Both the position numbers and the translations under genes were made by a program. Positions 34,754 through 43,122 of a stretch of 64,000 bases of DNA are shown piece by piece. The number at the start of each line of letters is the position of its first letter. Position 1 is the stretch's first letter. The stretch covers positions 1 to 64,000 of the forward strand of contig JAEINP010000007.1 in NCBI GenBank assembly GCA_016342355.1, written 5' to 3'. This DNA is from Desulfatibacillum sp. (GTDB taxonomy: Bacteria; Desulfobacterota; Desulfobacteria; Desulfobacterales; Desulfatibacillaceae). The notes beneath the pieces are model-generated. The model was not told where the DNA came from. It did no database searches and was given only the letters and a program-made list of their open reading frames with translations.

Positions 34754-35920
34754 ATGACTGAGATCATTGCCCCGATTACAGCCTCTCCTTCGCTGGAGGA
34801 AATCCGGACCCGTCTTTGCAGGGTTCGCCAAAGCATGGAACAGGCTGGCCTGGAATATTATGCAGTCGCCCATACGGACAATGTATATTACCTGACCAAT
34901 TTCTCTTACATTCCTTTTGAAAGGCCGTTTTTTCTGATTATCACACTGGACGGCCCGCTCGTAATGGTTCTTCCCGGGCTGGAATTGAGTCACGCTGAGG
35001 ACCGGGTGATCCCTGAGGTAACCTATAAAACCTATTATGAATTCCCCGCTCCCTCCGGACAGGGATTTGTTGACGCTCTTCAGGAAGTGATTCCGGCAAA
35101 TGCCCGGGTAGGCATCGAGTCGTCCCTTTCCATTGGGATTAAGGACATGTTGCCGGGTAATCTGTCTGTAGCAGACCTGGTGGATGAGGCCAGGGTGGTC
35201 AAGTCGGATTATGAAATCGGACGCATTGCCTATGCCTGCCAGGTGTGTGATGAGGGATTAAAAAAGGTTTTGGAGTTGAGCAAGCCAGGGGCTTTGGAAC
35301 TAACTCTCTATAGCGAAACAGTGCGGCAAATGATGGGCAAGGTCATCCTGGAGGCTCCTGGCCTGAATTTATTAGTGTCCAAATTCGTAAGCGCGGTTTG
35401 GCCCAAGATTCTTTCGGCGCAGCCCCATTCAGTCCCCGGGCTTTTTGACACCCTGGAAGCAGGCGGCCCCCAGGTGACTATCCTCGCGGCTCAGACGGAC
35501 GGATATTCGGCGGAATTGGAGCGCACCTTTTTCATTGGTCATGTACCGGAAGAAGCCATAGCCCCGTTTAAGGCCATGGAAGAGGCCCGGAATCTGGCCT
35601 ACGAGCTGGTCAAGCCAGGCGTACGCGCCGAGGATATTGACCGGGCCGTGTTGCAGGTGCTCCGGGACGCCGGGTACGGCGATCACATTCTGCACCGCAC
35701 CGGGCATGGTTTCGGGATTACAGGCCACGAACCTCCCTGGATCGCCCTGGGCAGTGATGCGGTTTTGAAAAAGAATATGGTGATCAGCATCGAACCCGGG
35801 ATTTACATCAAAGGACTGGGGGGGTTCCGCCATTCAGACACGGTCCTGGTAACGGAGAATGGGTGCCAAGCCCTGACCAACGGGCCTGAGACCCTGGAGA
35901 AACTGGTTTTTCCGGTTTAG
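34754..35920 (+). CDS. M24 (Xaa-Pro/creatinase-fold) protein with altered metal site
   Basis: A 388-residue pita-bread-fold protein. An N-terminal creatinase-like domain (LEEIRTRLCRVRQSMEQAGL) precedes the M24 domain. The His (HRTGHGFGITGHE, about H318) and Glu (SIEPGIYI, about E347) ligands are present. Manual alignment suggests the two family Asp ligands are Ile (about 243) and Glu (about 254), and the last Glu is Ser (GFRHSDTVLV, about 361). It may be a metal-free creatinase-like hydrolase or have altered metal use. AAGGAG precedes the ATG at 34754; the frame further upstream reads through a terminator. Confidence 0.75.
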   Translation: MTEIIAPITASPSLEEIRTRLCRVRQSMEQAGLEYYAVAHTDNVYYLTNFSYIPFERPFFLIITLDGPLVMVLPGLELSHAEDRVIPEVTYKTYYEFPAPSGQGFVDALQEVIPANARVGIESSLSIGIKDMLPGNLSVADLVDEARVVKSDYEIGRIAYACQVCDEGLKKVLELSKPGALELTLYSETVRQMMGKVILEAPGLNLLVSKFVSAVWPKILSAQPHSVPGLFDTLEAGGPQVTILAAQTDGYSAELERTFFIGHVPEEAIAPFKAMEEARNLAYELVKPGVRAEDIDRAVLQVLRDAGYGDHILHRTGHGFGITGHEPPWIALGSDAVLKKNMVISIEPGIYIKGLGGFRHSDTVLVTENGCQALTNGPETLEKLVFPV

Positions 35921-35964
35921 CTAAGCGGCGCCTGAGGAGCAATCAACAAGACAGGGGAGGGGAA

Positions 35965-36459
35965 ATGGAAGGTTATCCTGCACAGGAAAATAGGGTTATG
36001 TCGTGGTTGCCGGGTTTGGTTCTGGCTCTTGCCACATTGTTTTTTTCGATGATAGGAGTTTTTGTGTCTTTGGTCTTTATTTTTGCGTTGCCGGATCACA
36101 CCGTTCAGCCCTGGCCTGCTGTTTTGGTATTTATGTTCACGGCGCTCGTGGTTGTTGCACTGGTATTGGTTTTTGGCAGAAAAAATTTGCGGAAATACTT
36201 CCCGGTTCGGAACGCGGGAGATTTTCCTCCGGCAGTGGAAATGGTTTTAAAAGAAGGAGCCGCTGACGCCGTCATCAAATGGTTGGTATTGCTTTTTGGC
36301 ATGTTTTTCGCCATTTGGGGCATATTGATTGCCCTGATTTGCATATATGCCCTCCCTGATCAAACAGTCCAGCCAACGCCAGCCGTTTTTTCTTTTGCAG
36401 GCGGAGCCCTGGTTATGATTGCCAGCTTGCTGGCTATAATCAAAACAAGCAAGGGATAA
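35965..36459 (+). CDS. Four-TM protein with internal duplication
   Basis: A 164-residue membrane protein. Two halves share the pattern of two TM segments with a conserved loop (VFIFALPDHTVQPWPAV and ICIYALPDQTVQPTPAV). A basic/polar linker of about 35 residues joins them. No family recognised. GGGGAGGGG precedes the ATG. It follows the M24 gene by 44 bp and precedes a methyltransferase by 26 bp. Confidence 0.75.
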   Translation: MEGYPAQENRVMSWLPGLVLALATLFFSMIGVFVSLVFIFALPDHTVQPWPAVLVFMFTALVVVALVLVFGRKNLRKYFPVRNAGDFPPAVEMVLKEGAADAVIKWLVLLFGMFFAIWGILIALICIYALPDQTVQPTPAVFSFAGGALVMIASLLAIIKTSKG

Positions 36460-36485
36460 GCTATTCCCCTACAACAGGAGTTTTT

Positions 36486-37325
36486 TTGTATACCCAGCTT
36501 GAAAAAATCAACCAACGTCCTAAGCCCTTTGCATATTATACAGCCAGGGATCTTTGGAATGACGACTATGTTTCCCGCAAAATGCTGGAACTTCATTTGA
36601 ACCCGGACATGGACCTGGCCTCGCGGAAAATGGAGTTTGTCGAGATGTCCGCCCAATGGATTGCCTCCCGGTTTGAACTTGGGCCTGGCAAAAGCGTATG
36701 CGATTTCGGGTGCGGCCCTGGCCTGTACACCACCCGGTTTTCCAAAACAGGCGCCCGGGTGACCGGCCTGGATTTTTCGCGCAATTCCATTGCCTACGCC
36801 AAACAGCAGGCTTTGGAACAAGGTTTGGAGATCGAATATCAATTGGGGAACTACTTGGATTTTTCCGCCCCCGGGAAATTTGATCTTATCACTATGATAT
36901 ATTTGGATTTTTGTCCCTTGAGCCCACCCCAAAGGCAGCAACTTCTGGATATCTTCACCAATCACCTGAATGATGGGGGCCATGTTTTCATGGATGTTCT
37001 CACCCTCCGCTATTTTAAGCAGGTGACAGAGGAGCGGACTTATGAATATTCCCGGGAAAACGGTTTCTGGAGTCCAGAGCCCTACTATGCGTTTCTCAAT
37101 ACATGGAAATACCCGGAAACCAACCTGATTTTGGGCAAGCACACCCTTGTGGAAGAGCATCGCACCAGAGAGATTTTCAATTGGCTTCAATGCTTTAGCC
37201 CCAAAACCCTGTCCCGGGAACTGGGCGCAAAAGGGTTTCGCATTTTGGAGAGCTATTCGGATGTGGCTGGAACTCCCTGCCAGGAGGATGGCTCGGAAAT
37301 GGCGGTTGTTATTCAAAAGGTCTGA
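36486..37325 (+). CDS. SAM-dependent methyltransferase
   Basis: A 279-residue class I methyltransferase with SAM motif I VCDFGCGPGLYTTRF and GLDFSRNSIAYAKQQ. FDLITMIYLDFCPL is motif IV-like. The N- and C-terminal extensions resemble small-molecule methyltransferases. The TTG at 36486 lies 5 bp after AGGAG. Substrate unknown. Confidence 0.82.
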   Translation: MYTQLEKINQRPKPFAYYTARDLWNDDYVSRKMLELHLNPDMDLASRKMEFVEMSAQWIASRFELGPGKSVCDFGCGPGLYTTRFSKTGARVTGLDFSRNSIAYAKQQALEQGLEIEYQLGNYLDFSAPGKFDLITMIYLDFCPLSPPQRQQLLDIFTNHLNDGGHVFMDVLTLRYFKQVTEERTYEYSRENGFWSPEPYYAFLNTWKYPETNLILGKHTLVEEHRTREIFNWLQCFSPKTLSRELGAKGFRILESYSDVAGTPCQEDGSEMAVVIQKV

Positions 37326-37571
37326 TCCGGGTTTTGGGTCAGATGGATTGCCAATTTTTTGTTTAAGGCCCAAAAGGCATTTTTTCTTGACACAAATAGC
37401 AATTATTACAACAATGGAAGCATTGTGTAGCGCCATTTGCCAACCTGTTTTTTTGTTGTTCTGTCTTGTTATATAATGCCCGGAACAGGCCCAGGTTCTT
37501 CCATGCCCTGTACGCAGGTGTTCCGGGATAACGATTTTGGAATTCTCACTACTTTGACGGAGGTGGTCACC

Positions 37572-38489
37572 ATGCATGAAACCCTGAAAAAACGCATTTT
37601 CCCTTTATTCCTTTTGGCAGCGCTCGTGGCGCTGCTTTCCGTAACAGGGGGCTGTCTCAAGCAATCGGAAGTCAAGTGGGTGGAAGGTCAGTTCCCACCC
37701 CCGGCGATAACCATCGTTGAGAAGCAAATTCCGATTCCGGCGCCTCCTCCGGCCCCCAAGCCAATGCCTGTTCCTGTGCCCACACCTTCCGCCCAGTACA
37801 CGCCCAAACCCATGCCCAAGCCCACCCCTATAGTTCTGGAAGTGCCGGGAACAATGGTCGATCGTCGGTCTTACCTCATCCCCACCAGGGAAGAAACGGA
37901 CTACGAAGTTTTTGGCCTGTGCGCCTATACCGTGCTTCCCCATGTATACCCTTCTCAGAATACCGGGATTTTTTCCAGGTACGTCAAACTGCACAGGGCA
38001 TTCAAAAATGTGCCCCAGTTCAATACCATGGAGGCCAGAGGCACGGACAAGGTCAATGTTCTGTATTGGAACCTGAAAAGGGAGGCCTTTAGCGCCAACG
38101 CCTATAATATCTTTGATTTGCCTGATAACTTTTATGTGGAAAATTACGATTACTCGCGCGCCCAGGCTATTCTGGAAAAAATTCAAGGCCTGGACAAGTT
38201 CAGCGGCCCCTTTATAGTGGCTACCCGCTATCAACTGGGGACCCTCAACCGGTATGATGTCCCCGAGGACCAGGAAATGTTGATCGTCGACCTTTCCAGG
38301 GTTCACGAAGATGCCTTCGGCGGAGTGGTGGGATCCTTTTTTAACAGGGTTCTGAAAAACGCCAATACCTGGAAGGGCCAATTTGAGGTTGACCGCATCC
38401 AGGCAGCTACTTCCGGACCGGATAATGGACAGAAAACAAGTGTTTATATTGCCAAATGGAATGGCAAAAGTTTCAGCATCCAAAAATAA
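37572..38489 (+). CDS. Proline-rich lipoprotein
   Basis: A 305-residue lipoprotein (signal ending SVTGGC) with a Pro-rich, rigid periplasmic spacer (PIPAPPPAPKPMPVPVP) at about residues 55-90. A globular domain follows (EETDYEVFGLCAYTVLPHVYPS, FIVATRYQLGTLNRY, IVDLSRVHEDAFGGVVGSFF) that is not recognised. GGAGG precedes the ATG. An upstream TATAAT at 37472-37477 could be its -10 element. It is convergent with the Hsp20 genes. Confidence 0.7.
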   Translation: MHETLKKRIFPLFLLAALVALLSVTGGCLKQSEVKWVEGQFPPPAITIVEKQIPIPAPPPAPKPMPVPVPTPSAQYTPKPMPKPTPIVLEVPGTMVDRRSYLIPTREETDYEVFGLCAYTVLPHVYPSQNTGIFSRYVKLHRAFKNVPQFNTMEARGTDKVNVLYWNLKREAFSANAYNIFDLPDNFYVENYDYSRAQAILEKIQGLDKFSGPFIVATRYQLGTLNRYDVPEDQEMLIVDLSRVHEDAFGGVVGSFFNRVLKNANTWKGQFEVDRIQAATSGPDNGQKTSVYIAKWNGKSFSIQK

Positions 38490-38496
38490 AAGCGCA

Positions 38497-38538
38497 AAAG
38501 GCGTGGGACTGGCATTGCCGTTCCCACGCCTTGTTTTT
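38497..38538. terminator. Terminator between convergent lipoprotein and Hsp20 genes
   Basis: An 11-bp stem (AAGGCGTGGGA / TCCCACGCCTT) is followed by T6 on the plus strand, and by TTTTGCGC on the minus strand. It is placed in the 54-bp convergent gap, so it probably serves both genes, more strongly on the plus strand. Confidence 0.8.
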
Positions 38539-38543
38539 TCCCT

Positions 38544-38960
38544 TTAAGCCGCCTGCACCTCAATCTTCCTGGGCTTGGCTTTTTCCACTTTAGGCAACAC
38601 CAGGCGCATGACCCCATTTTTCAATGAGGCCTCTATCTTTCCCTGGTCAATGTCGTTGGATAGGAAAAACTGCCGGTAGTAGCTTCCGGTCCTGTATTCC
38701 CGGAAAATCAGGGATTGCCCATCCTTTTCCTGGGGCTGCACAGCGCCTCTGATTGTCAAAACATTATCCCGCAGGTCTATTTCCAGACCAGTGGCAGCCA
38801 CTCCGGGCATGTCCGCCAGCATGACGATGTCCGTTTCTTTCTCGTAAATATCCACCTCTGGGATGAACACACGGCCCGGACGGGTTTGTTCCGCAGGGCC
38901 TGCCATCTCGGTTTTTTCTTTGGCCACAAGATTTTTGTCCTTTTGTTCCGTATTTGACAT
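38544..38960 (-). CDS. Hsp20/alpha-crystallin small heat-shock protein
   Basis: A 138-residue small chaperone. The alpha-crystallin core runs from IPEVDIYEKETDIVMLADMPG to GVMRLVLPKVEKAKPRKIEV. Hallmarks are DMPGV and the beta9 NGVMRLVLPK. It holds unfolding proteins for refolding by ATP-dependent chaperones. Second gene of a two-gene unit, 35 bp after the first Hsp20 gene. Confidence 0.92.
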   Translation of the reverse strand: MSNTEQKDKNLVAKEKTEMAGPAEQTRPGRVFIPEVDIYEKETDIVMLADMPGVAATGLEIDLRDNVLTIRGAVQPQEKDGQSLIFREYRTGSYYRQFFLSNDIDQGKIEASLKNGVMRLVLPKVEKAKPRKIEVQAA

Positions 38961-38995
38961 GGAGCACCTCCTTTTCGCAAAATCCTGAAAGAAAC

Positions 38996-39451
38996 CTAAA
39001 CCGCTATGGGAATTTGCCGGGGTTTGGCCTCTTCAGCCTTGGGGAGAGTGATGATCAGGACTCCATTGACAAAGTTAGCCCCCACCTCCGCCACATCCAC
39101 ATCGGTTTTCAGCGTAATGGTCCGATTGAACTTTCCGCCCTTCCGTTCCTGTCGGTGATAGCTGGCCCCTTCTTCCTGTACAATGCTTCTTTCACCGGAA
39201 AGGGTAAGGGTTCTGCCAGTAATGGAAATGTTTATATCCTTGGGTTCCATACCAGGCAGTTCGGCGTAGACGAAAAAGCTGTCTTTGTCCTGACTCACAT
39301 TGGTCAGGGGAAAGACTCCTGCTGACGGCACATCGCCCAAGTTTGCCTCAGGGCCTTTGGACAGATAGTCCAGAGTTCTCTGCATGCGCTCCAACTCTCC
39401 TTTCAAACCTCTTTGACCTTCCCATGGAAAATCCAACCAAAATCTTGTCAT
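38996..39451 (-). CDS. Hsp20/alpha-crystallin small heat-shock protein
   Basis: A 151-residue paralogue of the next gene. N-terminal arm (WLDFPWEGQRGLKGELERM) then the alpha-crystallin domain (YAELPGMEPKDINISITGRTL) ending GVLIITLPKAEEAKPRQIPI. A pair of diverged Hsp20s like this probably forms hetero-oligomers. GGAGG precedes the ATG. A long leader of about 170 nt separates it from the likely promoter. Confidence 0.92.
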   Translation of the reverse strand: MTRFWLDFPWEGQRGLKGELERMQRTLDYLSKGPEANLGDVPSAGVFPLTNVSQDKDSFFVYAELPGMEPKDINISITGRTLTLSGERSIVQEEGASYHRQERKGGKFNRTITLKTDVDVAEVGANFVNGVLIITLPKAEEAKPRQIPIAV

Positions 39452-39627
39452 GGCTTGCCTCCTTTCAGTTACTCACCGCGGGATTGGCTTCCAACCCCTT
39501 GGGCTGTATGATCCCAACAGGATGTCATAAAAATGCGCGACCGGCCTGGCCCAAAAAACAGCACAGCTGTTCTGTCGGAGCAGTTAATGCTCTGTTTTAA
39601 TTGTTTAATTGGCCATATTTTAAATAA

Positions 39628-39655
39628 AAAATATTTCAGATTTTTTTCTTGTCAA
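39628..39655 (-). promoter_or_regulatory. Candidate promoter for the Hsp20 pair
   Basis: On the minus strand TTGACA, a 16-bp spacer, then TATTTT in an AT-rich stretch. No convincing sigma32 or CIRCE element was found. A small AACAGC/GCTGTT hairpin with T-run (39553-39571) lies within the leader and could act as an attenuator or the end of an upstream transcript. Confidence 0.4.
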
Positions 39656-39738
39656 GAAGAGGTGAGTAAATTTTTTTTAGGGTTTGGAGTGCGCATAATT
39701 TACCGTTGGTCCAAACACTTGAATAGGAAGATTGACAA

Positions 39739-40347
39739 CTAAAGATGCCGCTGGAGAAATATCCCCAGGGAGGAAACGCGGTGTTTTAAGTTCTGGGCTT
39801 GGGACGCCAGGAAATTTTTCACAGTCAGCCCGGGTATGGCCACCAGCAAACCGGTCTGGGTGGATATAAGAGCCTCTGATATGCCCCCCGCCATGGCCCT
39901 GGCGTTGCCTGTGCCGTGGAGGGATATAGCGTCAAAGGTGGATATCATGCCCAGCACCGTGCCAAGCAACCCCAAAAGCGGGGCCACGGAAGCCAAAACA
40001 GTAATGGCTGCCAAGCGGCGATCACAAGAGGAAGCCACTGCCATGACCGTTTCGTCCATGGTGCTTCTGTCCACGCCTGGATTGGTTTCCCGCCTTTTAA
40101 GAAACTCCGTTACAACCAAAGCGGTAGCGCCCCGGTATTTGGCGGGATCGGGATATTGTTGGTCCCGGACCATTTGGGCGGCCATGTCCCGCGGCATATT
40201 GCGTCGGCGCATTTGACGCAGGAACAAGGCTTTTTTAATAATAAGCACCCACATGAACACGGAAACCAGTGCAAGGGGTCCCATGACCAGCCCCCCCTGC
40301 CCCATGTATTCCAGGATGCGGAAGATATTTTCCCAAATCCAGTTCAT
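39739..40347 (-). CDS. ExbB/TolQ-type proton channel (ExbB2-like)
   Basis: A 202-residue protein with three TM segments. The conserved LLGLLGTVLGMISTFDAISLHG and GGISEALISTQTGLLVAIPG segments line the ion channel. It overlaps the TtpC gene by ATGA (4 bp). It is the last gene of the cassette: an ExbD partner should follow but none is present downstream. Confidence 0.85.
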   Translation of the reverse strand: MNWIWENIFRILEYMGQGGLVMGPLALVSVFMWVLIIKKALFLRQMRRRNMPRDMAAQMVRDQQYPDPAKYRGATALVVTEFLKRRETNPGVDRSTMDETVMAVASSCDRRLAAITVLASVAPLLGLLGTVLGMISTFDAISLHGTGNARAMAGGISEALISTQTGLLVAIPGLTVKNFLASQAQNLKHRVSSLGIFLQRHL

Positions 40348-41774
40348 GCCTTTTCCCTGACTGCGTAAACCGTGTTTGTGAGGGATACGGCTTTTTCCTC
40401 CATCTGGGCGATGGCCCCTTCCACACGCCGGGACAACAGGGTGTGGGCCAGCATGATGGGAATGGCCACGGACAGGCCGAGCATGGTGGTGAGCAGGGCC
40501 TCGGATATACCCCCTGACATCATTTTGGGATCACCCGCCCCATAGTAAGTGATGACATGAAAAGTATTTATCATGCCGGTCACCGTACCCAAAAGGCCCA
40601 ACAGGGGCGCCACCGCCGCCATCATTGCCAGGATAGACAAAAACCGTTCCAGACGGGGTATCTCGCCCAGGATAGCTTCCTGGAGAGCATTTTCCATGTC
40701 CATCCTGTCCAGGCGCCGATGCTTGATCCCCCACGCCAAAACCCTGGCCAGGGGTTTGCCCCGCCTCTTTTTCAAAATTTTCAGGCATTCTTTGTAATCG
40801 CCTTTTTGAGCCAGGGGTTGGATCTCGCCCATGAGCTTGTTGCCATTCAGGTGTATCCGGATAAGGAAAATAGCCCTCTCCAGCACCAGCAACAAAGCAA
40901 ACCCACCCAGAACCAAAATAACCCAGACAATGGGGCCGCCCTGGGGGAGGCGTTCCGCCAGACTCTTTTCCTGGGTTAGTTGTCTTAAGGCCGCGCCCTT
41001 GGTTATATCCAGAGGAACCATGGGGCTTTGCCCAGCCATATAGGCCTTTAAGGCTTTCCGTTGGCGGGCTGTGGGAAGTTTGGAAAGAGCGAAAAAACGT
41101 TGGCTGGTATCGGAGTAAAGCAGAAATCCGGTTTCGTCCTCCAATGCATAAGCGGCTGTAAAATTGCCCAGGATCAACACCTTTGCCGCGGCCTCCCTGC
41201 CGAACCGGTCCACAATGGAGGCTTCCTCGATGCGCACCTCTCCGGATCGGGATATTTCATCCAGGAGAATTCCTGCCATGGCATCAATCTGTTCCAGGGA
41301 GGGAAAACGGGACTGCCCGGCCAGTTCTTCCAAAACAAGGGTCCGGCCAGGCGCCAGGGCGTTTTGCTGACTTTGGGTCACCAGGGCCAGGGTATCCCTG
41401 GCCATGCTGCGCACATGCCCAACCAGTTCCCGGGTTTGGGCGTCCATGTGAGAAAGGTCTTCTTTAAGGGCCGCCTGTCTGGCTTCCATTTCAATGATTT
41501 CTGTTTTCAACTGGTTGACGCGGGAGGCGGCTGCCTTGTTGCTTTGCTCCAGCCGGGTAATGGCTGATGTGGCAGCCTCCCGGTCCTCTATAATCTTAAC
41601 CAGGGCCGCCCGGGCTTCCTGCTGGGCAGCTTGCTTTTCCAGGAGGGCCTTTTCCTCAATACGCGCCTGAATCTCCCGGGCTTCCAAAGACCTCGCCCGC
41701 ATGTCCTCCCCAAGACCAGGGGTGCAAAGAAAGAAAATGGCCAAGGCCGCAAGTACAAAATGAGCTTTTTTCAT
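40344..41774 (-). CDS. TtpC-like protein: coiled coil plus ExbB domain
   Basis: A 476-residue protein. Signal peptide (cleavage near GLGED), then a periplasmic coiled coil of about 110 residues, then a globular region. A C-terminal MotA/TolQ/ExbB domain (about 275-460) carries LLGLLGTVTGMINTFHVI and GGISEALLTTMLGLSVAIP. Matches Vibrio TtpC, which works with TonB2-ExbB2-ExbD2. Overlaps both neighbours by 4 bp. Confidence 0.85.
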   Translation of the reverse strand: MKKAHFVLAALAIFFLCTPGLGEDMRARSLEAREIQARIEEKALLEKQAAQQEARAALVKIIEDREAATSAITRLEQSNKAAASRVNQLKTEIIEMEARQAALKEDLSHMDAQTRELVGHVRSMARDTLALVTQSQQNALAPGRTLVLEELAGQSRFPSLEQIDAMAGILLDEISRSGEVRIEEASIVDRFGREAAAKVLILGNFTAAYALEDETGFLLYSDTSQRFFALSKLPTARQRKALKAYMAGQSPMVPLDITKGAALRQLTQEKSLAERLPQGGPIVWVILVLGGFALLLVLERAIFLIRIHLNGNKLMGEIQPLAQKGDYKECLKILKKRRGKPLARVLAWGIKHRRLDRMDMENALQEAILGEIPRLERFLSILAMMAAVAPLLGLLGTVTGMINTFHVITYYGAGDPKMMSGGISEALLTTMLGLSVAIPIMLAHTLLSRRVEGAIAQMEEKAVSLTNTVYAVREKA

Positions 41775-42529
41775 TGGGCCGCCACCTTTCCCAAAGGAAG
41801 CAGCACAATATCCGCAGGACGTCTTTTGGCCGCAATGTCCACGGCATGGGCAATCCCGGAATCAAAGGCTTGCGGGCCGGCTATCCAGGAATTGGCTACA
41901 GGATCAAAAAACCCGGTGGCGGATTGGTCCAGGGTCTGAAAAAACAAGGACAACCGGCCAAGACGCAAAACATTGGCCATGATCTCCCGCCCTTCCACCT
42001 GAATGAGCTCACGGACGACCTCAATGGAACTGCCGTACCGGGCTTCCGTGAGCAAAGCCTGGAAAACCTGACGAAATTTGTCTTCCACACCTGCCCGGGG
42101 ATCAGCCATCACAAGGCCCAGAGCCTGAAGGCTGGCTTGCCGATTTTCCTGATGAAAGGCAAGACTGTGCTCTTCTATCTTCCCGAGTTGCACAAGGGCC
42201 AGATTCAGGCTTGGCTCCAGTTGGGAGGCCATCCGCGCCATTTCATCCTTTTCCTTTTCCAAGTCGGCCACAGATTGGGTGAGTAATGCAAGGCGGTCCT
42301 CCAAAGCCTTTTGTTCAGCCTCCAACCGGTCAGCCTCTGCCGTAAGCTGCTGATGATTGGCGGCCAGCTTCTGCTGTTCCGCATCCCAATTATCCTGACG
42401 GACTTGAGCTTCCTGACGAATGGCGACAGACTCTTCAACCGGCTTTAAAGCCGAGTTGGGAAAATCCCCTGCCATACCCGGCCCGGCCAAAGCAAACAGG
42501 CTTATAAGCGTATATGAGATCTTTCTCAA
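41771..42529 (-). CDS. DUF3450 coiled-coil protein
   Basis: A 252-residue exported protein. A signal peptide (AGPGMAG) is followed by a long coiled coil (DNWDAEQQKLAANHQQL to VADLEKEKDEM) and a helical C-terminal domain containing VVRELIQVEGREIMANVLRLGRLSLFF. DUF3450 proteins precede ttpC in TonB2 loci. It is periplasmic. Probably acts with TtpC in energy transduction to the outer membrane. Confidence 0.85.
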   Translation of the reverse strand: MRKISYTLISLFALAGPGMAGDFPNSALKPVEESVAIRQEAQVRQDNWDAEQQKLAANHQQLTAEADRLEAEQKALEDRLALLTQSVADLEKEKDEMARMASQLEPSLNLALVQLGKIEEHSLAFHQENRQASLQALGLVMADPRAGVEDKFRQVFQALLTEARYGSSIEVVRELIQVEGREIMANVLRLGRLSLFFQTLDQSATGFFDPVANSWIAGPQAFDSGIAHAVDIAAKRRPADIVLLPLGKVAAQ

Positions 42530-42561
42530 TAGACTCCTCCTGGATAGATATTGTCCTATCC

Positions 42562-42589
42562 TTTATATATAGTTTTTTTGGAAAAACAA
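42562..42589 (-). promoter_or_regulatory. Candidate promoter of the DUF3450-TtpC-ExbB operon
   Basis: On the minus strand TTGTTT, 16-bp spacer, TATAAA, about 30 bp upstream of the DUF3450 ATG. The -35 match is weak. Confidence 0.4.
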
Positions 42590-42631
42590 AGGCCCGGCGC
42601 CGATTTTTGGGGATAGGCCGGGAATTCCGCC

Positions 42632-42660
42632 TTGACAGAGGCTGCTTTCCCGATTATAGA
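42632..42660 (+). promoter_or_regulatory. Promoter of the arsR-type metal efflux operon
   Basis: TTGACA at 42632-42637, a 17-bp spacer and TATAGA at 42655-42660. It is overlapped at its 3' side by the operator dyad, as expected for an autorepressed ArsR/SmtB promoter. Confidence 0.8.
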
Positions 42661-42683
42661 TGAACAAGTGATCATATGTTCAT
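42660..42683. promoter_or_regulatory. Operator dyad for the ArsR-type repressor
   Basis: A 24-bp imperfect palindrome: ATGAACA and TGTTCAT arms around a central TGATCA, with 20 of 24 positions symmetric. It starts at the -10 element and ends 29 bp before the regulator ATG. ArsR/SmtB proteins bind 12-2-12 dyads of this type. Confidence 0.7.
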
Positions 42684-42711
42684 TGGAGCATATAAGCCTG
42701 AAAGGAAAACC

Positions 42712-43110
42712 ATGGAAACAAACAAGGATAAAACCAACCAGGAAGGCCCCCTCCCCCATGCGGATGAAGACACCTGCTGGGTCCGGTGCATCCATCAGGA
42801 CCGGGTGGAAGAGGCCAGGAAGAACGCCGTGCCTGACCGGGACCTCCAGCGGCTTGCAGACACCTACAAGGCTCTGGGAGACCCTTCCCGCTTACGAATC
42901 CTTATGGCTCTCAGCCGGGGAGAGATGTGTGTCTGCGATCTGGCGGCCTATTTGGAAATCAGCGAGTCCGGGGTATCCCATCAGCTCAGGAGGCTTAGGG
43001 ATCTGGCTTTGGTAAAAAACCGTAGGGACGGCAAAATATTATATTACAGCCTGGATGACGACCATGTGTTTCGTTTGGTGGCGTTGGGTCTTGAACATGT
43101 CCGGGAATAG
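42712..43110 (+). CDS. ArsR/SmtB-family metal-responsive repressor
   Basis: A 132-residue winged-helix regulator. YKALGDPSRLRILMALS leads to the recognition region DLAAYLEISESGVSHQLRRLRDL and the wing RRDGKILYYSL. MCVCDL supplies the CVC-type alpha-3 cysteines common to As/Cd/Pb sensors. Additional Cys occurs in TCWVRC near the N-terminus. AAAGGAAA precedes the ATG at 42712. The transport gene follows after 12 bp. Confidence 0.9.
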   Translation: METNKDKTNQEGPLPHADEDTCWVRCIHQDRVEEARKNAVPDRDLQRLADTYKALGDPSRLRILMALSRGEMCVCDLAAYLEISESGVSHQLRRLRDLALVKNRRDGKILYYSLDDDHVFRLVALGLEHVRE

Positions 43111-43122
43111 CAGGAGATAAAA

